From Luteococcus sp048595755 (GTDB lineage Bacteria; Actinomycetota; Actinomycetes; Propionibacteriales; Propionibacteriaceae), in contig NZ_CP184360.1 in NCBI RefSeq assembly GCF_048595755.1, positions 2,666,001 through 2,730,000 on the forward strand: a stretch of DNA of 64,000 bases, read 5' to 3'. Both the position numbers and the translations under genes were made by a program. The notes under the pieces are model-generated. The model was not told the DNA's origin. It saw only the letters and a list, made by a program, of their open reading frames with translations, and did not search any database. The stretch's first letter is position 1, and each line of letters starts with the position of its first letter. Below, one piece after another: positions 1 through 7,469 of this stretch.

Positions 1-1
1 C

Positions 2-985
2 CTCAGCTACGACTTCGTCACGCGCCCTGCCTACCAGTACGCGATGGCCACGGGAGACACCGAGTTCCTGCGTCTCACGCTGCGTGAGAGCGCGCAGATC
101 GGCATCGACCAGGCCTCCTTGGTGCACGCCCTGCAGAACCACGACGAGCTCACCTATGAGCTGGTCCACTTCGCCAACAACCACAAGGACGACACCTACC
201 ACCTGGACGGCCGCGACTGGACTGGTGCCGACATGGCCGAGCACATCCGCGAGACCATGCGCCAGCACCTCACCGGCGATGCCGGGCCCTACAACGCGGT
301 CTTCACCCAGAACGGGATCGCCTGCACCACCACCTCGGTGATCGCCGCAAGCCTGGGGATCACCGACCTCTCGGAGGTCGGCGAATCCGAGGTCAAGCGC
401 ATCACGAATGCCCACCTGCTGCTGTGCATGTACAACGCCTGGCAGCCGGGCGTCTTCGCGCTGTCCGGTTGGGACCTGGTGGGCGCACTCCCCCTGGATC
501 GCAAGCAGGTCTCGGCCCTCATCGAGGCGGGAGACACCCGGTGGATCGAGCGGGGCGCCTACGACCTGCTGGGTTCGAGTCCGGACGCCACGGTCTCCCA
601 GTCGGGAATGCCCCGCGCCACCTCCCTGTACGGTTCGCTGCCCGAACAGCTCGCCAGCCAGAACTCCTTCGCCACGCGACTGGCTCAGATCCTCAAGATC
701 CGAAAGCGCAACGGCATCGCTTCGGCCGAGCTCGTCGACACCCCCGACGTCGCCCACAAGGCACTGTTGGTGATGGTCAACCGACTCGAGATCGGTGCCA
801 CCCAGATCACCGCGCTGAACTTCGGCCCGGAACGGCTCAGTGCCCGGGTGCAGTCCGACCAGATCCCCGAAGGACGCGTCTTCGACCTGTCCACCCGCCG
901 CAAGGTCGACAACGTCGATGCCCTGGGCGGTTTCACCGTGACCCTGCCTCCCTTCGGTGGCATGGCCATGATCGTTCGGGAATGA
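2..985 (+). CDS. treS: GH13 trehalose synthase-like glucosyltransferase, C-terminal part
   Basis: The reading frame is open from the left window edge, so only the last 327 residues are visible and the true start lies outside. It looks like the C-terminal half of a glycoside hydrolase family 13 enzyme of the trehalose synthase (maltose-trehalose isomerising) type. The conserved NHDEL segment near residue 42 carries the His-Asp of GH13 conserved region IV, and the end is a compact beta-rich domain. The Asp nucleophile and Glu acid/base are upstream of the window and cannot be checked. Other GH13 alpha-glucan enzymes (maltosyltransferase, amylosucrase-like) are possible. A strong hairpin follows the stop. 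Confidence 0.65.
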   Translation, partial: LSYDFVTRPAYQYAMATGDTEFLRLTLRESAQIGIDQASLVHALQNHDELTYELVHFANNHKDDTYHLDGRDWTGADMAEHIRETMRQHLTGDAGPYNAVFTQNGIACTTTSVIAASLGITDLSEVGESEVKRITNAHLLLCMYNAWQPGVFALSGWDLVGALPLDRKQVSALIEAGDTRWIERGAYDLLGSSPDATVSQSGMPRATSLYGSLPEQLASQNSFATRLAQILKIRKRNGIASAELVDTPDVAHKALLVMVNRLEIGATQITALNFGPERLSARVQSDQIPEGRVFDLSTRRKVDNVDALGGFTVTLPPFGGMAMIVRE

Positions 986-1000
986 TTGCGGCAACCAACT

Positions 1001-1044
1001 GACACGGCCCGCTCCCCCATCGCGTCGGGGGTGCGGGCCGTGTC
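1001..1044. terminator. Hairpin terminator between treS-like gene and the 1062-1430 gene
   Basis: A 12-bp GC-rich stem (GACACGGCCCGC pairing with its complement) with an inner CCCC/GGGG stem sits between two convergent stop codons, so it can end transcription from both sides. Confidence 0.8.
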
Positions 1045-1061
1045 ACGTCGCCAGGCCTTGG

Positions 1062-1430
1062 TCAGGTGGCTCCCATGCCGGAGAGCAGCATGATGGCCAG
1101 TACCGGAGTGCAGGCGCCCAGCGCCAGCGCCCAGACACCGCGGCTGTAGCCCAACGGACGCCGCGCAAAATGGATGCCGGCAGCAACCGCGACCACCGCG
1201 AGGACCGCGGCCAGCACATAGAGCCCCACACCCGTCACCATCCAGGACTTCGCGGCCTGACCCGCGGCCGTCTCGGGAATCTCGTCGAGCCGGGGAATCG
1301 GGCCGGGTATGCGGGCCAGGGCCAGGTAACCCTTGAACAGGACGCCTGAGGCCACCGTCGTGGCAACCACCGCCGCGGCACCCACGACCACGGCCCACCG
1401 GCCCTCAGTCTGCTGTTCGCGCTGGCTCAT
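1062..1430 (-). CDS. Small predicted membrane protein
   Basis: A 122-residue protein with three likely membrane segments (roughly residues 12-30, 65-88 and 98-118). No family is recognised. The start ATG follows a GTGAGGA ribosome-binding site. It is convergent with the treS-like gene and divergent from the DUF445 gene, with about 125 bases between the two starts. The function is unknown; membrane localisation is inferred from hydrophobicity only. Confidence 0.65.
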   Translation of the reverse strand: MSQREQQTEGRWAVVVGAAAVVATTVASGVLFKGYLALARIPGPIPRLDEIPETAAGQAAKSWMVTGVGLYVLAAVLAVVAVAAGIHFARRPLGYSRGVWALALGACTPVLAIMLLSGMGAT

Positions 1431-1556
1431 TGGTTGTCCTCACCTCATGATCATGCCCGGCGTGCGCACGCCGCGCACACCGACGCACAGCCTAGCCTGC
1501 TGCCACCGCACGAGCGGTGGACGGGCCGAGTTGGGGCGATGGTCCACACTGGTGGG

Positions 1557-2810
1557 GTGAGCATGATGATGGATGCCCCCGGTGATGCCGAACGGCGGGT
1601 GGAATTGCGCAGGATGCGCATACTGGCCACTGGCCTGCTGGTACTGGCCGCGGTCCTCTATCTGCTGACCCTTCGTGACAGCCGAGTCGGCTGGATCGGC
1701 TGGGTCAACGCCGGCAGCGAGGCCGCCATGGTGGGCGCCCTCGCCGACTGGTTCGCCGTCACGGCGATCTTCCGCCATCCCTTGGGGCTGCCCATCCCCC
1801 ACACCGCGCTGGTGAAGCGACGCAAGAACGAACTCGGCCGCAGCCTCCAGCAGTTCGTCACCAACAACTTCCTCACCCGCGACATCATCCAGGAGCGAGT
1901 TCGCGACGCCGAGGTCTCACGACGAATCGCGGTGTGGCTGGAGTCCGGTACCAATCGTCGTCGCCTGCTGGCCCAGGTGGTGCGCGGGGCGCGGATCCTG
2001 CTCAACCGGGTGAAGGACGACGACGTCCAGGTCTTGGTCACCGACACCGTCATCCCTCGCCTGCGTTCCATGGAGATGAGTCCCATGGCCGGTGCGCTGC
2101 TGTCCGACGTCGTCCAGGATGGCTCACACCAGCAGCTCGTCGACGTCCTGGCTCGAGAGCTCCACGACTGGTTGCAACGCAATCCCGACACCGCACGCCA
2201 TGTCATCGGAGAGCGAGCCCCCAGCTGGAGTCCGCGCTGGATCGACAAGCAGGTCTCGGGCTTTGGCTACTCCCAGGCGCTGGAGTGGACGATGGCGGTT
2301 CGCATGCAACCCACCCATCCCTTCCGCAAGGCCGTCGACACCTACCTGGCGAAGCTGGCCGATGACCTGCGCCAGGATCCGACGATCATGGCCAAGGCAG
2401 AGCGCATCAAGGAACACCTGCTGGACAACCCGTCGATCGGCCCCGCCGTGGTCGAGTTGTGGCAGAGCGTGCGTGATTCCATCGGCCAGGCGCTCGACGA
2501 CGAGGATTCCCAGGTCTGGGAACGTGCCGATCGGTGGCTGGCCGAGGCAGCCCAGCAGCTGGCCAGCGACCAGGAGATGCGCACGCGTCTGGACGAACGC
2601 GTGGTGGACGCCGTGGGCTTCCTGGTGGACACCTACGGCGAGGAGGTCGCCACGGTGATCTCGACCACCGTCGATCGGTGGGATGCCGACGAGGCCGCCA
2701 ACCGGATCGAACTGTTCGTGGGCAAGGATCTGCAGTTCATTCGCATCAATGGCACGATCGTCGGCTGCCTGGCGGGGCTGCTGATCTACGCGGTGAGCCA
2801 GCTGGTCTGA
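1557..2810 (+). CDS. DUF445 family membrane-anchored protein
   Basis: A 417-residue DUF445 family protein. A hydrophobic segment near residues 22-40 is followed by the family hallmark around GSEAAMVGALADWFAVTAIF, then a long helical soluble region and a C-terminal hydrophobic tail. The frame is open further upstream (to 1434), but the GTG at 1557 fits better: a CACACT hexamer ends 6 bases before it, in the leaderless pattern seen elsewhere, and the extra upstream residues are low-complexity. ATG at 1563 is the alternative. The biochemical role of DUF445 is unknown. Confidence 0.8.
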   Translation: MSMMMDAPGDAERRVELRRMRILATGLLVLAAVLYLLTLRDSRVGWIGWVNAGSEAAMVGALADWFAVTAIFRHPLGLPIPHTALVKRRKNELGRSLQQFVTNNFLTRDIIQERVRDAEVSRRIAVWLESGTNRRRLLAQVVRGARILLNRVKDDDVQVLVTDTVIPRLRSMEMSPMAGALLSDVVQDGSHQQLVDVLARELHDWLQRNPDTARHVIGERAPSWSPRWIDKQVSGFGYSQALEWTMAVRMQPTHPFRKAVDTYLAKLADDLRQDPTIMAKAERIKEHLLDNPSIGPAVVELWQSVRDSIGQALDDEDSQVWERADRWLAEAAQQLASDQEMRTRLDERVVDAVGFLVDTYGEEVATVISTTVDRWDADEAANRIELFVGKDLQFIRINGTIVGCLAGLLIYAVSQLV

Positions 2811-2821
2811 CCCTTCCAGGC

Positions 2822-4039
2822 TCAGCCGGGCAACAGCCAGTCATTGGGAGAGAAGAGCTCATAGTGCACTGATTCGGCGGGCACGCCCAGTGCGTCCAGC
2901 TGGTCGCGCAGGTTTTGCAGGAAGCCATTGCCGCCGCACAGGTAGTACTGGGCCCCACTGGGCAGCGCCACCTGAGACAGTTCCATCCGGCCTGCGCGTG
3001 AGTCGTCCCGCTGGCCGTGGCTGAACCACAGGTGACTGCGTCCCCCGGCCTCACGGGTGGCCTCCAGCAGTTCGTCCACCAGCGGGGCCGTCGCGGCGTC
3101 GTGGTCGGCATGCAGGGTCAGAAGCTCTCGCTGCTCGCCGCGGGCGGCCAGGGCCCTGGCCATTCCGAGCATCGGGGTGGCGCCGATCCCCGAACTCACC
3201 AGCACCACCGGCTCGGTCCCTGGCTGCAGCACCAGGTCTCCGGTGGGCCAGCTCACCTCCAGCTCGTCACCCTCGTGGAGGCCGTCGATGATCGAGCTGG
3301 ACACCTCGCCGTCGGGGCCTTCCTCGCCGACGATGCGCTTGACGGTGATCTGCCAGCAACCGTCCTCCCCCGTGTTCGACAGGCTGTACTGCCGCAGCTG
3401 ACCGGCTCCGTCGGCCATCGTGCGTCGTACCGAGATGTACTGTCCGGGTTCGAAACCGCCCAGCGCCGGCTCGCCCTCCAGGGCGCCCAGCTCGAAGCTG
3501 GCTGCGCCTCCCGGGTGGTCGATGCGACGGGTGACTCGAACCGTGTGGAAGACATCGCCTTCGCGCACGCCGAGCTCCCGGTAGCGCTGCCGTTCGAAAC
3601 GCACGAGGGCACGGGCCATGATCCAGTAGACCTCATCCCAGGCCTCGGCCACCGGCTGAGTCACCACATCGGACCCCAGGACTTCGACGATGGCGGCGAA
3701 CAGGTGTTCGTGGACGATCTCGTACTGGCTTTCGGTGATCCCCACCGAGACGTGCTTGTGGCCGATGCGGGCGAGCATCTCGTCCGGACTGGGGGCTCCC
3801 GGTGTCACCAGCAAGGACGCGAAGGTGGCCACCGAGGCGGCCAGTGCCCGCTGCTGGGCCCCTTGCGCCTGGTTGCCCCGGTTGAAGGTGTCGCGCAGCA
3901 GTTCTGGATGGGAGTGGAACATGCGCTGGTAGAAGTTGGGAGCAATCTGGTCGATCTTGGAGCCGACCAGCGGCAGTGTCTGCCTGATCGTCTCGGCGTG
4001 CTCGGGGCTGAGTTCTTCGGTGGTGAAAGTGGTCATCAA
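2822..4039 (-). CDS. hmp: Flavohemoglobin, nitric oxide dioxygenase
   Basis: A 405-residue flavohemoprotein that oxidises NO to nitrate with O2 and NADPH. Residues 1-140 form the globin domain, with the proximal heme His in the GHKHVSVGI segment. A ferredoxin-reductase module follows, with the FAD-binding RQYSLSN motif and the NAD(P)-binding GIGATPML motif near the middle. Length and domain order are typical for Hmp. An AGGAG site precedes the start. An inverted repeat about 45-65 bases upstream overlaps a possible -10 (TAGCGT) and may be the operator of an NO-responsive regulator; no regulator gene lies nearby. Confidence 0.93.
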   Translation of the reverse strand: MMTTFTTEELSPEHAETIRQTLPLVGSKIDQIAPNFYQRMFHSHPELLRDTFNRGNQAQGAQQRALAASVATFASLLVTPGAPSPDEMLARIGHKHVSVGITESQYEIVHEHLFAAIVEVLGSDVVTQPVAEAWDEVYWIMARALVRFERQRYRELGVREGDVFHTVRVTRRIDHPGGAASFELGALEGEPALGGFEPGQYISVRRTMADGAGQLRQYSLSNTGEDGCWQITVKRIVGEEGPDGEVSSSIIDGLHEGDELEVSWPTGDLVLQPGTEPVVLVSSGIGATPMLGMARALAARGEQRELLTLHADHDAATAPLVDELLEATREAGGRSHLWFSHGQRDDSRAGRMELSQVALPSGAQYYLCGGNGFLQNLRDQLDALGVPAESVHYELFSPNDWLLPG

Positions 4040-4081
4040 GGCATCTCCTGCGTGGACTGCAGCACGGTGTTCTCGTCACGA

Positions 4082-4104
4082 CAGTAGCATTTCCACGCTA
4101 CCTG
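4082..4104 (-). promoter_or_regulatory. Inverted repeat upstream of hmp, candidate operator
   Basis: GTAGC and GCTAC arms (4084-4088 and 4097-4101) are separated by 8 bases, with flanks extending the symmetry imperfectly. On the minus strand the repeat covers a possible -10 TAGCGT, a usual place for a repressor. The regulator is not identified; NsrR-type control would be expected for hmp, but the site does not closely match the NsrR consensus I know. Confidence 0.4.
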
Positions 4105-4248
4105 TCTTGTTTATTCGTGGAGTGCGTGACAACTGGGTGGCGCCCAGGGAAACTCTTGCAACCGCGCGGACGAGGGCTGGCCGCGCCCACGGCCGCTGCC
4201 TAGGATCGATCAAGGCGCGAGACCCGCGTCGATCTTTGGGGAAGAGCG

Positions 4249-5148
4249 ATGACCAAGAAGAACAGCGAGTACCGCGAATACATCGACCGCCTGCGCGCCG
4301 AGGGCTACACCGTGGCGCCCGACATTGCGGGCAGCGACCCGGATCTGATCGATCCTGGTGGCTCGGCCGTCGAGACCTGGCGGGAGGACTACCCCTACGA
4401 CACCCGCCTGGAACGCCAAGCCTACGAGGAGGAGAAGTACGCCCTCCAGGTCGAGCTGCTCAAGTTCCAGTACTGGACCCAGGACAACGACCTGAAGCAC
4501 ATCGTGCTCTTCGAGGGTCGCGACGCGGCCGGCAAGGGCGGCACCATCAAGCGCTTCGAGGAGCACCTCAACCCGCGCTACCTGCGCACGGTGGCACTGA
4601 CCAAGCCCTCCAACAAGGAGCTCGGCCAGTGGTACTTCCAGCGCTACATCGAGCACTTCCCCACCAGCGGGCAGATCGTCCTGTTCGACCGCTCCTGGTA
4701 CAACCGGGCCGGAGTCGAGCGCGTCATGGGCTTCTGCAGCGACGAGGAATATGACCAGTTCCTGGTGCAGGCTCCCCTGCTGGAGAAGATGATCACCAAT
4801 GCCGGGATCTCGCTGACCAAGTTCTGGTTCTCGGTCACCAGGCAGGAGCAGCGCACTCGTTTCGCCATTCGGCAGCTCGATCCGGTCCGACAGTGGAAGC
4901 TCTCCCCCATGGACATCGAAAGCCTCGACCGGTGGGAGGACTACGGCGCCGCCAAGGACGCCATGTTCGCTGCCACCGACACCGACTACGCACCATGGTG
5001 GTCGATCAAGTCCAATGACAAGAAGCGCGCGCGCATCAACGCGATGCGCTTCTTCCTCAACCAGTTCGACTACGAGGGCAAGGACACCTCGGTGGTCTTC
5101 GAGCCCGATCCGTTGATCGTCACCCGCGGGCGCGAGACCTTGGGCTGA
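4249..5148 (+). CDS. ppk2: Polyphosphate kinase 2 (PPK2 family), first copy
   Basis: A 299-residue PPK2 family kinase that transfers phosphate between polyphosphate and nucleoside diphosphates or monophosphates. Walker A is GRDAAGKGG (residues 90-98), Walker B is DRSWYNR (147-153), and the basic lid region follows at about 185-210. The single-domain length fits class I. A possible -10 TAGGAT lies at 4201-4206 and a GGGGAAG ribosome-binding site at 4238-4244. A second, distinct PPK2 is at 40413-41324, and a PPi-dependent phosphofructokinase is at 21361, so condensed phosphates seem important here. Confidence 0.92.
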   Translation: MTKKNSEYREYIDRLRAEGYTVAPDIAGSDPDLIDPGGSAVETWREDYPYDTRLERQAYEEEKYALQVELLKFQYWTQDNDLKHIVLFEGRDAAGKGGTIKRFEEHLNPRYLRTVALTKPSNKELGQWYFQRYIEHFPTSGQIVLFDRSWYNRAGVERVMGFCSDEEYDQFLVQAPLLEKMITNAGISLTKFWFSVTRQEQRTRFAIRQLDPVRQWKLSPMDIESLDRWEDYGAAKDAMFAATDTDYAPWWSIKSNDKKRARINAMRFFLNQFDYEGKDTSVVFEPDPLIVTRGRETLG

Positions 5149-5162
5149 GCTCCTGGACGGTA

Positions 5163-5198
5163 CGGGGGTGGGTTCCGATCTTCCGGAACCCACCCCCG
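5163..5198 (+). terminator. Hairpin terminator after ppk2
   Basis: A 14-bp perfect stem (CGGGGGTGGGTTCC and its complement) with an 8-base loop begins 15 bases after the ppk2 stop and lies before the convergent terC stop, so it may act in both directions. Confidence 0.8.
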
Positions 5199-5238
5199 CC
5201 CTCACCGGGCTGTGCTCAGCTGCCAGAGGCGGCGTCAC

Positions 5239-6456
5239 TCACAGCAGCGCCCCGCTGCTGCCATGCCCCTGCTCCACCCGCTGGTCATGGATCTCCTGGG
5301 CACGCTGGAAGAGTTCGCGCAATTCCCGCTGGTCCCTGATCTCGTCGCGGTACTTGGGCTCCAGCAGTTCGATGGCTGCTTTCTCCTTGGTCAGCCGGGC
5401 ATAGATGCGCTCGCGCACCTGCTGGTCGCTCTCCCAGTCGAGGTCCACGTACTGCTGGGCGTGCATGCGGGCATTGTTGACCGCGGTGTGGGCCTTGCCC
5501 TTGGGGGACAACAGCGATCCCACCACGGTCACCAGCAGCACACCGAGGATGACGGTGAGGCTGAAGCCCGTGCTGATCTCGACGACATTGACCGGCTGTC
5601 CGTCATTGATGAACCACAGGGTGTTCTCGTGCAGCGCGTGCAGCACCAGCTTCACGCCGATGAAGGCGAGGATCGCGGCCAGACCGTAGGAGAGGTAGAT
5701 CAAGCGGTCCAGCAGCCCGTCGATCAGGAAGTAGAGCTGTCGCAGACCCAACAGGCTGAAGGCCGTGGCCGTGAAGACGATGAAGGTGTTCTGGGTGAGG
5801 CCGAAGATGGCCGGGATCGAGTCGAGAGCGAACAGGATGTCGGTACCACCGATCGCCGCCATCACCAGCAGCATCGGGGTCATCACCTTCTTGCCGTCGA
5901 CGACGGTGAACAGCTTGTCACCGTCGTAGTGCTCACTGGTCTTGAAGAGCTTGCGCGCCAACCTGATCATGATGTTGTCCGCCCCGTGCTCGTCGCCCGA
6001 GTCATTGGGCTTGAGCATGTTTCCGGCAGTCACGAGCAGGATCAGCCCGAACAGGTAGAAGACCCAGGACCAACGATTGATGGCGGCGGCACCCACCAGG
6101 ATGAAACCGGTGCGGGCGATCAGCGCAAAGACGATCCCGAACAACAAGACCTTCTGCTGGTCAGCGCGTGGCACCTTGAAGCTGGCCATGATGATCAGGA
6201 AGACGAACAGGTTGTCAACGCTGAGCGCCTTTTCGGTTATGTAGCCCGCGAAGTACTCGGTGCCCATCTGGCCACCGCCCAAGGCCCAGACGCCGATTCC
6301 GAAGAGCACGGCGATGCCCACGTAGATGGCCGACCAGATGGCGGCTTCACGCAGGGTCGGCACGTGCGCCTGACGCACGTGGAAGAAGAAGTCGAACAAC
6401 AGCAACCCGACGATGAAGACGATCGTCAGGCCCCAGATCATCGGGGACACGAGCAC
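5239..6456 (-). CDS. terC: TerC family integral membrane protein
   Basis: A 405-residue TerC family protein with about eight membrane segments. The family signatures EKALSVDNLFVFL and GGTDILFALDSIPAIFG carry conserved acidic residues thought to bind metal. TerC proteins are linked to tellurite resistance and to Mn2+ export or metal loading of secreted enzymes. The frame is open 67 codons further upstream, but GTG at 6456 has GGGAG at a good distance and starts just before the first membrane helix. The C-terminal 90 residues are a soluble charged tail. The 5' leader carries two hairpins. Confidence 0.9.
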   Translation of the reverse strand: MLVSPMIWGLTIVFIVGLLLFDFFFHVRQAHVPTLREAAIWSAIYVGIAVLFGIGVWALGGGQMGTEYFAGYITEKALSVDNLFVFLIIMASFKVPRADQQKVLLFGIVFALIARTGFILVGAAAINRWSWVFYLFGLILLVTAGNMLKPNDSGDEHGADNIMIRLARKLFKTSEHYDGDKLFTVVDGKKVMTPMLLVMAAIGGTDILFALDSIPAIFGLTQNTFIVFTATAFSLLGLRQLYFLIDGLLDRLIYLSYGLAAILAFIGVKLVLHALHENTLWFINDGQPVNVVEISTGFSLTVILGVLLVTVVGSLLSPKGKAHTAVNNARMHAQQYVDLDWESDQQVRERIYARLTKEKAAIELLEPKYRDEIRDQRELRELFQRAQEIHDQRVEQGHGSSGALL

Positions 6457-6485
6457 GGATGAACTCCCATGAGGATGGTGGACGT

Positions 6486-6510
6486 GCTCGGGTACGGGTG
6501 GCACCCGAGC
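6486..6510 (-). promoter_or_regulatory. Hairpin in the terC leader, near the start codon
   Basis: An 8-bp stem GCTCGGGT/ACCCGAGC with a 9-base loop lies 30-54 bases upstream of the terC start. It could affect translation or be a transcription attenuator. I looked for the yybP-ykoY manganese aptamer that often precedes terC and did not see its conserved core. Confidence 0.4.
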
Positions 6511-6546
6511 CGGTTCATCGTCGGTTCTCCACCGAAGGTGGAATAC

Positions 6547-6576
6547 CGAGACGAGACCACAGGGTCGTTCGTCTCG
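6547..6576 (-). promoter_or_regulatory. Second hairpin in the terC leader
   Basis: An 8-bp stem CGAGACGA/TCGTCTCG is extended by an inner GACC/GGTC stem with a 4-base loop, about 90-120 bases upstream of the terC start. Together with the hairpin at 6486-6510 it suggests a structured 5' leader of uncertain role. Confidence 0.4.
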
Positions 6577-6685
6577 ACAGTGGGAGTGGATCACGGTCAT
6601 CGACCGTTGATCGTTGAAAAAAACGGTACCAAGTTCGACGGATGTGGCAAACTTCACTGCTGAGAATCGGCTGGCAAGGTGGTGG

Positions 6686-6691
6686 CAGAAT
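6686..6691 (+). promoter_or_regulatory. -10 element CAGAAT, leaderless promoter of the sirtuin gene
   Basis: The hexamer ends 7 bases before the ATG at 6699 and no ribosome-binding site is present, which suggests the transcript starts at the start codon. Confidence 0.55.
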
Positions 6692-6698
6692 CGAGGCC

Positions 6699-7430
6699 AT
6701 GGACACTCTCACCGAGATCCTCGCCGACGCACACCGTGTGGTCTTCTTCGGTGGTGCCGGAATCTCCACCGAGAGCGGCATCCCGGACTTCCGCTCCTCG
6801 GCTGGTCTGTACGCCAAGGCCACCGCTGGCTCTCCCCCGCCGGAATACCTGCTGAGCCATGACTGCTTGGTCCTGGATCCGGAATCCTTCTTCGACTTCC
6901 ACCGCACCGCCCTGCTGCACCCCGAGGCGCAACCGAATCGGGCCCATCGTGCCCTGGCCAGACTGGAGGAGGCCGGGAAACTTCAGGCCGTCGTGACCCA
7001 GAACATCGACGGTTTGCACCAGGCGGCAGGATCGCGCACGGTACTGGAGCTGCACGGATCGGCACAGCGCAATGTGTGCGTCGGCTGCGGCCGCGAAGAG
7101 CCGGTGGATTTCATGCTCCACAGCACGGGCGTGCCCAGCTGCCCGCAGTGCGGCGAGATGGTCCGCCCAGACGTGGTCCTCTACGGCGAGGGCTTGGACC
7201 AGCGGGTGATCGACCAGTCGATCGAGCACATCATGTCCTGCGACGTCCTCCTGGTCGGCGGCACGTCACTGAATGTCTACCCCGCCGCGGGGCTCGTGAA
7301 CTTCTTCCGCGGCGACCACCTCGTGCTGGTCAACCGAGACGCAACCCCCTACGACGACCAGGCTTCCCTGGTGCTGCACAGCGACCTCGGCCCCACCCTG
7401 GGCGAGGCGGTCGACGCCGTGCTGGCCTGA
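6699..7430 (+). CDS. cobB: NAD-dependent protein deacylase, sirtuin
   Basis: A 243-residue Sir2 family enzyme that removes acyl groups from lysines using NAD+. Visible motifs are GAGIS (19-23) for NAD binding, QNIDGLH (101-107), the catalytic His119 in the HG pair, four zinc-binding cysteines (127, 130, 148, 151) and the GTSLNVYP nucleotide-binding loop. The frame extends upstream, but the ATG at 6699 starts just before the Rossmann fold and has a leaderless -10. It is transcribed divergently from terC. Whether it is a deacetylase or a desuccinylase cannot be told with certainty. Confidence 0.93.
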   Translation: MDTLTEILADAHRVVFFGGAGISTESGIPDFRSSAGLYAKATAGSPPPEYLLSHDCLVLDPESFFDFHRTALLHPEAQPNRAHRALARLEEAGKLQAVVTQNIDGLHQAAGSRTVLELHGSAQRNVCVGCGREEPVDFMLHSTGVPSCPQCGEMVRPDVVLYGEGLDQRVIDQSIEHIMSCDVLLVGGTSLNVYPAAGLVNFFRGDHLVLVNRDATPYDDQASLVLHSDLGPTLGEAVDAVLA

Positions 7431-7469
7431 CCTCGGGCCAGCGCGGCGGCCCCTCTTGCGGCGGTTCGT

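Noticed and set aside
6457..6698. yybP-ykoY manganese riboswitch upstream of terC
   Set aside because: The hairpins are present but the conserved core bases of the aptamer are not recognisable.
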